Assembly: GCA_030847615.1 (NCBI GenBank)
Contig: JAUMIR010000004.1
Span: forward strand, 83,979,001 to 84,043,000
Source of the DNA: Gambelia wislizenii
Lineage: Eukaryota > Chordata > Lepidosauria > Squamata > Crotaphytidae
DNA length: 64,000 bases
Direction: 5' to 3'
Of the stretch, positions 23,766-64,000 are shown one piece after another. The notes below the pieces were generated by a model. The model saw only the letters and a program-made list of their open reading frames with translations, was not told where the DNA came from and made no database searches. Position numbers and translations under genes: made by a program. How positions within the stretch are numbered: position 1 is the first letter of the stretch; each line of letters begins with the position of its first letter.

Positions 23766-25550
23766 GAGTAAAGTCAGAAAAGCTAAAGTGCAGAATGAGC
23801 TCAGGCTTGCTAGGGAGGTTAAGAACAATAAAAAGGGTTTTTTTGGGTATGTCCACAGCAAAAGGAGGAAGAAGGAAATGATAGGGCCGCTACGTGGAGA
23901 AGAAGGCAAAATGCTAACAGGGGACAGAGAGAAGGCAGAATTACTCAACACCTTCTTTGCCTCAGTGTTTTCAGAAAAGGAAAAGGGGGACCAACCTGAG
24001 GAGAATGGAACAGAGGACACAATATGGGAAATCCAGCTCAGAATAAGCAAAGAGGTTGTACAGGAATACCTTGTTAATCTAAATGAATTTAGATCTCCAG
24101 GACCAGATGAACTACATCCAAGAGTATTAAAAGAGCTGGCAAATGTGATCTCAGAGCCATTGGCAATAATCTTTGAGAATTCCTGGAGAACAGGAGAAGT
24201 GCCAGCAGACTGGAGGAGGGCAAACGTTGTCCCCATCTTCTAAAAGGGGAAAAAAGAGGATCCCAACAATTATCATCCAGTTAGTCTGACATCAATACCA
24301 GGGAAGATTCTAGAGCAGATCATTAAACAGAGAGTCTGTGAACATTTAGAAGTCAATGCCATAATCACAAAAAGTCAACATGGGTTTCAGAGAAACAAGT
24401 CATGCCAGACTAATCTGATCTCTTTTTTTGATAACATGACCAGCTTGGTAGATGAAGGGAACGCTGTGGACATCGCATACCTTGATTTCAGTAAGGCCTT
24501 TGACAAAGTTCCCCATGACATTCTTGCAAACAAGCTTGTAAAATGTGGGCTAGACAAGTTAACAGTTCAATGGATTTGTAATTGGTTGACCTGCCGAACC
24601 CAAAGGGTGCTCAGCAGTGGCTCCTCTTTGTCTTGGAAAGAGGTGACCAGTGGGGTGTCACAGGGTTCTGTCCTGGGCCCAGTGCTATTCAACATCTTTA
24701 TCAATGACTTGGATGAGGGAATTAGGGGCATACTTATCAAATTTGCAGATGACACCAAATTAGGAGGAGTAGCTAATACCCTAGAGGACAGGATCAAAAT
24801 TCAGAATGACCTGGATAGACTGGAGAGCTGGGCCAAAGCTAACAAAATGAAATTCAACACGGAGAAATGTAAAGTACTGCACTTAGGGCGGAAAAATGAA
24901 ATGCATAGATATAGGATGGGAGAGACGTGGCTGAACGAGATTACGTGCGAAAGGGATCTAGGAGTCCTAGTAGACCACAAGTTGAACATGAGTCAACAGT
25001 GTGATGCAGCAGCTAAAAAGGCTAATGCGATTTTGGGCTGTATCTATAGAAGTATAGTATCTAGATCAAGGGAAGTAATAGTGCCGCTATATTCTGCCTT
25101 GGTCAGACCTCATCTAGAATACTGTGTTCAGTTGTGGGCACTACAATTCAAAAAGGATATTGACACATTGGAGCATGTCCAGAGAAGGGCAACTAAAATG
25201 GTGAAAGGTCTGGAAACCATGCCTTATGAGGAGAGACTTAGGGAGCTGGGTATGTTTAGCCTGGAAAAAAAGATGGTTAAGAGGCGATATGATAGCCCTG
25301 TTTAAGTATTTGAGGGGATGTCACGCTGAGGATGGAGCAGGCTTGTTTTCTGCTGCTCCAGAGACTGGAACACGGAGCAATGGATGCAAGTTCCAGGAAC
25401 AAAGATTCCACCTCAACATTAGGAGGAACTTTTTGACAGTAAGAACTGTTCGGCAGTGGAACACACTTCCTCGGAGCGTGGTGGGGTCTCCTTCCTTGGA
25501 GGTCTTTAAACAAAGGCTGGATGGCCATCTGTCAGGGATGCTTTGATTAT
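23730..25550 (+). pseudogene. CR1 ORF2 part 2: reverse transcriptase and C-terminus
   Basis: RT blocks in order: [91 protein letters not shown] and the catalytic FADDTKL. A TAA at 24241-24243 replaces a Lys codon after VVPIF. Near 25267 an A-run carries one extra base, and the C-terminus ([20 protein letters not shown] through RQWNTLPRSV) continues in another frame to a TGA at 25544-25546. Confidence 0.87.
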
Positions 25551-26694
25551 GATTTCCTGTGTGGCCGGGGGTTGGACTGGATGGCCCTCGTGGTCTGTTC
25601 CAACTCTGCAATTCTATGATTCTATGATTAATAAGAGCAGATTTAAAAGGGTCCAGCTAGAGTTGGGGCTCAGCTTTCAGAAAAGCCATGTGTGCCTTTG
25701 GCAGGTGCAAGATGGGCAGAAGCTCAGCAAGTGCAGTTTTGTGCCTTTGCAGCTATATGTAGTGATGAGGAATGGTTCAACAGTTAGATTTCTTCCTACC
25801 AGGTGGTTGTTGAAAGGACACAAAACTGTACTGAGGAGTGTGTTAATGCAGGCTTTCCTTTAGAAGTTGCTGGATAGCAAGGATGAAGATATTGGCATGC
25901 TTTCTTGAGAGAAGAAAAAGTTGAGGCTGCTGTTGTGTGAGTGTGTAAGATTTCTTATGGAGTAATATATTATGTTCTACAACACATACTCTGAACATAC
26001 AGCATTTAACAACTCTAGTCTGCTTTTAAAAATATCCTAAGTAACTCTACAGTCTTTCTTTCCCTTTCCCCTAGCATCCATGTTGTTTACCATGTTTTAT
26101 TTTCAGGAATTTTGAGGTCTGACCTGTAAATTCTAGTGGCATGAATTACAGCAGAAAGGAACACAGTTTTTGCCTCTGGCTCTGTGTTTTCACAGCTTAC
26201 TTTGCTTCTATGCTGCATGGCAGATAGGTAGTTGGTTCTCCCCTAGATTCCTGCATGGCTCCAGAGAGCCACCTCAGAACAAATCCCAGCCAACAGCAAA
26301 TAAAAAACTGTGATGGGCACTGTTGGTTGTTATTGATTTCTCCAGCAGCTCCCTCTGTGCTCCATGTGGGAGCTAAGAGTGGCAGCAGGACACAAAGATC
26401 TGGTCTGCAAAATCACCCCTATGGAACGGACTTTGAGCAGTTCATCTCCTACCCAATGTAAAGTTGGGCTGATATATCCCTGGCGTTTGCTGTCAGCCTC
26501 TGCAGCCACAAAACAGTAGAGAGTGAGAAAGGGGGCTGTATCTCTCTCTGTGTCTTTGCCATGTCCATTTTAGCAGAACAAAGGAAGTGTTGTTCCCTTT
26601 GCTGGTGTTTCCTTAAGCTGATAAAAGGTACTGATCTTTGGGCCAGTGGTAAGGGGTAGGCTTTCTGGCAGAGAAGGATTACCTTTTTGAATGC

Positions 26695-26875
26695 TTCACA
26701 AAAGGGATGGTTGAATATTCAAGCTGGTGAACAGTATGAAACCAGATCCAACCAGTAGAGAAATCACTTTTTTGGACTACATCCTGAGCCAGCATGGCCA
26801 GTAGCTGTGCTAGGCAGGGGATTCTGGGAGTTGTAATCCAAACTTTTTCCAAACTCCAGTCACATCCTTTTAACC
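26695..26875. repeat. hAT-type short palindromic repeat
   Basis: TTTTTGGACTACATCCTGAG and GGGAGTTGTAATCCAAACT face each other across CCAGCATGGCCAGTAGCTGT. Outer sequence is less certain. Confidence 0.55.
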
Positions 26876-27499
26876 TGGTCACTTTGGGGGCTGTTTTTCT
26901 CCATAATCTTGGGGTCTGGTATTTCTTCCCGCTTTTCTATACAACAACCTTTTAATGTGCCATGGCAGGGAATAAAACTGGAGCCTTCCCTTTCTACAAA
27001 CAAAGCAAAATATTCTTCAACCATGTCAGCACCTCGTTATAGTTAAGAGAATCAGTTCCCGGGACTGTAAGAAATTCCCTGTTAAACCTGTTTTCACCTC
27101 AGCACTGGGGGGTTTCATCTCTACAATAAGGAGATGCTACTGAAAATGCCTTAGTGTCTTGATTTCTAGGAATAAACAATGATGCCCAGGGTCTGCTACC
27201 TGAGGCAAAGAACCAGCTGGTGCATGTTCCCATTCAGTGTACAAAAGCCAGCTGGATTGACAGATGGATCTTTTCTTTAACAGTTCTTTTCCTTCAGCAC
27301 CTTTTTGTTGCATCTGTCACATAAGGCAACTTCCTTATTCTGCCTAATGGTAGGGCCAGGCCTGGTTATGCCAGCTGTTAATGGATTGTTGCTGAACTCA
27401 TGAGGCCCATTCTTCAGTTCAGTGGCATTTCCTATTGTTTCTGTATGTAACTTTGAGAACTATCTCTGAAAAACAATATGGATTAGCAGTTCTGTCTGG

Positions 27500-27650
27500 G
27501 AGCCTGACTTCACATCCCACCTTGGCTGTGAAAATTCACTAGGTACTGGTGGGCAAATCACTGCCTCGCCTTCATTCCCACATATGTGAAAAGGAAATAG
27601 AGTGTCTTACCTCATAGGGCTTTATGAGACTGAAGAAGGTAAGAATTGTG
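27500..27650 (+). mobile_element. MIR-like SINE fragment
   Basis: GGGAGCCTGACTTCACATCC, then GGGCAAATCACTGCCTCGCC, GTGAAAAGGAAATAGAGTG and CCTCATAGGGCTTTATGAGA follow the order of the MIR core and 3' part. Diverged. Confidence 0.5.
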
Positions 27651-28121
27651 CATTTCATATGCTCAAGGGAAATTAATACATGATTGCATATTGAGAATAT
27701 GAATGAATGACACGAAAGGACTATCATGTCACTAGAATAGTAACTTTCACACAAGACAGAGAATAGAATCTGTGGGGCTTGGTATTTTTCTCTGATGATA
27801 GAACAGCTGTAATAGCAAACAAAAGAGTTTGGTTCTTAAGATAGCTCATGGCATTTGTAAGAAAACAGATCCAGAGATGCATGACAAAGACAGATGACTG
27901 GTGTGGGGTTTGATTGACCTTTTGAGGTGGACTTCTTGGGTGGGTGAGCAAACTGATCAGGATAAGAATGTAGCAGTTGTCCTAGCTATCCATTTCATGT
28001 TGTTTTTAATGTGAACTCTGATTGTAACTGGTGAGTTGAGCTCATGCATTGGTGAAATGGATTGTGTTAAAGGTCAGAAACTACTGTAGAATGAAATCCA
28101 TTTGTCTTCCTAACATTTCCC

Positions 28122-28160
28122 CCAATAATAATAATAGTAATAATGATGATGATGATGATA
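28122..28160. repeat. (AAT)n/(GAT)n microsatellite
   Basis: CCAATAATAATAATAGTAAT grades into a GAT repeat. Imperfect and short. Confidence 0.85.
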
Positions 28161-28752
28161 GCTTTCAAGTTATTAGACATGGTACACAATGGTGTATTTC
28201 AAGTAGCTATAAGAGTTACTTTGTTTCTCATTTAAATATGAGCACCTTTGCTTTCCTATATCTTGGACCAGTCCAAGTCCCAGCAGCATCATATTTTTCA
28301 GTGCATGAAAATAGGAGAGAGGCTTTGAGGAAAGCATTCTCACACAACAAACTTGACAATTGGATCCCTTTTTCAAGAATGGTTTGATTGGCAGAAATAG
28401 TATATCCTTGTCAGTTCTACCTATACCTTTAATTGCTCCAACATCTCAGCATGAATCCTTGGTGTTCCTGGGTCACTTTCTGAAACAGAAGAATGGAAGG
28501 GTTTAAAATTAGCACCTTGGGCTAATGTATATTATGATACAAGCCTCTGTAAGCCACAACCAGCTTCCATCAAATGCGTACAGTGGGTTAAGAAGGGAGT
28601 AAAGGACAGATCTTATTTCTGATAAACAGACAAAACTGCTCTGTAGGCTTCATTTTACTAAACTTCTGTTCTTTCCTCATACTGTTGTGGTAGAGCCTGC
28701 CACTAATGGCTTTCTCTTGTCTCTCTGACAGTGGTCTTGTATTTTTCCACAG

Positions 28753-61076
<32,324 letters not shown>

Positions 61077-61664
61077 AGGATCCTGGATCACCATCTCATC
61101 TCCCATTTGGCCCCATTCTGACCTGCCAAGGTGGGGCTGTTCTGCAAGTATGAGGAGACCCTGGACACCCACCCACTTCTGCCCAACTGACCCTTTTAAT
61201 TTCCTGTTGTGTTTCCATTTCAAAGTGTACAGTTACCTTCTCCGTTCTTCTGGAAAAGCCTTAATGTTTTGTTTGCACTTGGTAGTCTACTGGGACATTC
61301 TTGAGTTGTAAATGATTAGAAACTCCTACTGGAGTCTAGAATGAAATCTAGGGAGGGGGAGAGAAAGAGTTTCCTGCAAATGGATGGGAGAGGTTGCAGT
61401 GCACTTTGTGAGCTGAGATCAGAGATCCAGGGAAGAACATGAGCCAGGGAGCTGTTGATTAAACCTGGGAGCTCATAGCATGAGTGTATGCTTGCATGTA
61501 GGCAAAACAAAGCATCAGTGAGTAAGCACACATCCTGGTTAAGTTCAGAAGGAGATGCTGTGTGTTTGCCCAAGCCAGAAGCTAAAGCATCATGGTGGCA
61601 CTTCCTGCTGACTCACTTGTGTTTTCATGTTGTGTCATCTTCTTGGCTGTTTCTCCCATTGGCT

Positions 61665-61670
61665 AATAAA
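61665..61670 (+). promoter_or_regulatory. AATAAA poly(A) signal, proximal
   Basis: Canonical hexamer about 590 nt after the stop, followed by T-rich and TG-rich sequence (TTTTTGAGTG, then CTGTTTGTC). It is the better of the two candidates. Confidence 0.7.
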
Positions 61671-61746
61671 AACATCCTTTTTGAGTGAGCCAGACCTGCC
61701 TGTTTGTCATCAACATAGCATGTTGCCACAGTTCTTCTCACTACAC

Positions 61747-61752
61747 AATAAA
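61747..61752 (+). promoter_or_regulatory. AATAAA poly(A) signal, distal
   Basis: Second AATAAA, 82 bp downstream of the first. It is a possible alternative end, with less obvious GT-rich sequence after it. Confidence 0.45.
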
Positions 61753-61814
61753 ACCTCTCACTGAGTGAAGTACAGCCAAGAGACAAGAGCCTTTGCCTTT
61801 TACCACCACCCCTG

Positions 61815-62160
61815 AACCGGGAGCGGGCAAAGGTGGAAGGTTTGGTGGGAATTTTTACCCTCTGGGACCTTTCAGAGACTGTAGCTTAGCTGAAATTCTC
61901 CAGCCCCCAAAAACAGTAAAATTAGAAGTTGTTGGAAGTCTTCTTCTTTAAAAATAACTTTTTAAAGATGGTGGAGCATTGGGATCCTCTGATCTTGGAA
62001 GGCCAAATGCTGCTCCTGGAAACCTTCAGAAGCAGAAAACTTGATTTTTTTAGTGGAAAATAAAATGAGGATAGAAAGGATCAGGGAGGCTTTGAAGGGC
62101 TTTATGGGTCCTTAAAATGGCCCTGTGGGCCACATGCTGATCACAGGCTGCACTGTACCT
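61815..62160. mobile_element. hAT-like element
   Basis: AACCGGGAGCGGGCAAAGG at the left, and TTAAAATGGCCCTGTGGGCC with CACAGGCTGCACTG at the right, recall the 1716-2080 and 18216-18720 elements. Ends not exact. Confidence 0.4.
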
Positions 62161-62567
62161 ACCCCTTCAGTCTCTTTGGCTCAGGGAAAGCCCCAGCCCT
62201 TGAATTCGTGCCTCCCTGTGAGCAGGGGGAGCAAACCTCCATTGTAGCATAAGATTACAGGGAGAAGCTTGTGTGCTAGATATCTGGCACTTTTAACCTT
62301 TTCAGAATCTCTCTGTCTCTCTCTATAGCCATGTAACATGAATGCTATGAGTGATGGCTAACCGTGGTTTTGGCACTGAAAGGATAAGGCTGCCCCATGT
62401 GACAGATGTGGTGAGTGACTCTTGGAGCCAAGATGCTTATACAGCATGGAGGGAAACTGCTTTTGTCTTAAGAGCAAAATGGATCTGCTGCAGAAAATCT
62501 GTGATCAAGTCTGGGTTTTGGGTTTTTTTTGTTTTTTAAAAATCCAGCTTTAAAGCAAAGCTGTAAA

Positions 62568-62655
62568 AAGTTGCTTTTTTGGACTTCAGCTCCTAGATTC
62601 CCCAGCTAGTATGACCACTGGGTGATTCTAGGAATTATAGTCCAAGAAGTAACAA
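62568..62655. repeat. hAT-type short palindromic repeat
   Basis: GTTGCTTTTTTGGACTTCAG and AATTATAGTCCAAGAAGTAAC are near-perfect facing arms around ATGACCACTGGGTG. Confidence 0.65.
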
Positions 62656-62744
62656 GTTCTGCTTTGAAGTGGCTCCAGTTTGATCAGCACTGGTGGGGGA
62701 GAGAAGAGGAAAAGGTTAACCTGGCTTTCCCCATATTGGCACCG

Positions 62745-62832
62745 TCTAGAGCAGTTGGACTACAGCTCCCATAATGCCAAAGCCAGCACAAGGAGAATAT
62801 GGGGACTGCAGTTCAACAACTCTGGAGGACAC
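62745..62832. repeat. hAT-type short palindromic repeat
   Basis: GAGCAGTTGGACTACAGCTC and GGGGACTGCAGTTCAACAAC flank AGCCAGCACAAGG. Confidence 0.6.
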
Positions 62833-64000
62833 CAGTTTAGGGGAGGGTGGGCTTAGCTCATTTACCTGATCTAAATTGCCCCTCCAAAACTGCTCTTGCA
62901 TGAAGAACAAGGGATACCGTTGTATTTTTTCTTCTTCTGTGGGAGACAGTAGCGGTTGGGGGGAATGGACTGAGATTAGAAAAATGGTGCAGAAGGAAGA
63001 GTAGTCATAACACCAGCACTACTGTCCCGAACAAAATCTGAGTGTTCCTCCTTGGAGCTACTTTTAACATTTTTGTTTGCTTTTGGAATGGGTGGGTGGA
63101 GGATTACTCCCCTATCTGTTTTGGCCACTGTTCTAGTGCCTGATGCCTGTGCTTCTGGCAAGACATTTGGACTCACCCACCTACCCACCCACCCCATTAA
63201 TAGAATACAGATGGCTTCCCAATTGCTTTGGACTGGGGAGAGTGTTTAACTCCCTTTGCCAGGCTTGGGCTCACAACCTAGGCAACCTCCTTGTCCTGAC
63301 TGTACTGAGTTGGGAGATAACCTCTGGCCAGGTTTCTGTCCCTGCATAATGCATATGTAGGCAGGGATCTTCTTTCTACATTTGGCAAGAAGAAAAGCCA
63401 TAGAAGTAGTGCAGCTTTCTTAGCAGCAAAGTTGCTGCTGTTCTAGGAACAGGCTGAAGCCTCACACTGATAATACATCTGTGGAGACAACCTGTAGTAA
63501 CATCTGCCTTCTTTTAAAGCTGTGTGGTTCACATTGTGAATGCATCATTAGACACAGGAGATCATGCCTTTCTTAGCTCTGCATGTTGGGTCCTGCTCAG
63601 TGAAAGGCTCATAACCTTTCCTGCTAAGAGCACCCTCCACAGCTTTCTGGCTAGATGACTCACTAATGTACAGCTTTTTGTATCTCACCACCCTTATTGT
63701 AGGTAAGAGATTGGGCCTCTGTCGTCCTCTCAACAGTCCTCTGAAACCAGCTATAAAAGAAAATTCCTTGTGACTCTTCCCTCCTAGACTAGGAGACCAG
63801 TTTCATAGTTTTTTTGTGCTATGCAGGCCCCAAACAGCAGCAGTCATTTCCTAAATGCTGCCTCCCTCTTGTCACCAGCCATGTCTGACTTTGCAGATGC
63901 AGGCAGTTTTTAATCCAGTGCAAAATGCATTTCCAAAACCTTATTGGGACAACAGTGACAGATACTGAGGAATGCTTCCAAGGTAGGCAGAGAGGGCTTG
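62833..64000. other. downstream flank, no feature recognised
   Basis: No exon-like open frame with splice context or family resemblance. The next gene is not reached or not visible. Confidence 0.45.

Larger units (their letters stand above)
22830..25640 (+). mobile_element. CR1-clade LINE, long 5'-truncated copy
   Basis: Contiguous endonuclease and reverse transcriptase coding sequence ends in the CR1 3' hallmark of tandem ATTCTATG octamers (about 25605-25628). It lies upstream of AMPD2 exon A in the same orientation. The left boundary is approximate: homology is recognisable from about 22830. It is non-functional: one-base frameshifts near 23730 and 25267 and an in-frame TAA at 24241-24243 interrupt ORF2. 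The 24250-25630 part is nearly identical to the copy at 37171-38548. Confidence 0.92.
25641..28752. other. unassigned sequence upstream of AMPD2 exon A
   Basis: Contains the hAT-type repeat at 26695, the MIR-like piece at 27500 and a microsatellite at 28122. No start exon of AMPD2 could be recognised; a first coding exon of only a few codons would not be visible. Confidence 0.45.
61077..61752 (+). other. AMPD2: AMPD2 3' untranslated region
   Basis: Follows the TGA directly. It shows no repeat and contains two canonical AATAAA signals. The end is inferred, as cleavage sites cannot be seen. Confidence 0.75.

Noticed and set aside
61815..64000. A neighbouring gene downstream of AMPD2.
   Set aside because: Mammalian neighbours such as glutathione S-transferase mu genes were considered, but no matching peptide was seen in the short open frames here.

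Overview
The window is vertebrate nuclear DNA, most likely from a squamate reptile (a lizard or close relative). It holds one recognisable host gene, AMPD2 (AMP deaminase 2), split over at least 17 coding exons on the + strand from about 28.75 to 61.08 kb. The rest is an unusually readable record of transposable elements. The squamate call rests on the repeats: CR1 LINEs with an octamer 3' end, tRNA-derived SINEs with a Bov-B-like tail (Sauria SINE type), SINEs with a 5S rRNA-like head, and many short hAT-type elements carrying a palindromic motif that resembles a common squamate repeat. Species cannot be fixed from sequence alone.

Layout. 1-28.7 kb: no host coding exon recognised. It holds short DNA transposons, SINEs, a decayed DIRS1/LAP2alpha-like retroelement (8.9-11.06 kb), the 3' end of another non-LTR element (12.84-13.22 kb), a 1.17-kb hAT element with a perfect 8-bp target duplication (19.08-20.25 kb) and a long CR1 copy (about 22.83-25.64 kb). 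The 5' coding end of AMPD2 was not found. 28.75-61.08 kb: AMPD2 exons, here lettered A to Q, all with GT/AG introns and compatible phases, encoding about 798 residues plus stop. Its introns hold a second, 5'-truncated CR1 copy in the same orientation, SINEs, MIR-like pieces, hAT, Harbinger-like and Tc1-like elements and two compound (TG)n(AG)n microsatellites. 61.08-61.75 kb: 3' UTR with two AATAAA signals. 61.8-64 kb: short DNA-transposon pieces and otherwise nothing recognised.

Function. AMPD2 converts AMP to IMP and ammonia in the purine nucleotide cycle. The visible exons carry the family-specific N-terminal segment and the whole C-terminal (beta/alpha)8 deaminase domain, including the metal-site motifs, so the gene looks intact from exon A onward. 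No bacterial-type systems, CRISPR arrays, rRNA genes or tRNA genes were seen. Nothing supports a wholly new biological system. The most interesting material is repeat biology: chimaeric 5S/Bov-B-tail SINEs, a hAT element carrying its own minisatellite and hairpins, and two near-identical CR1 stretches flanking five AMPD2 exons.
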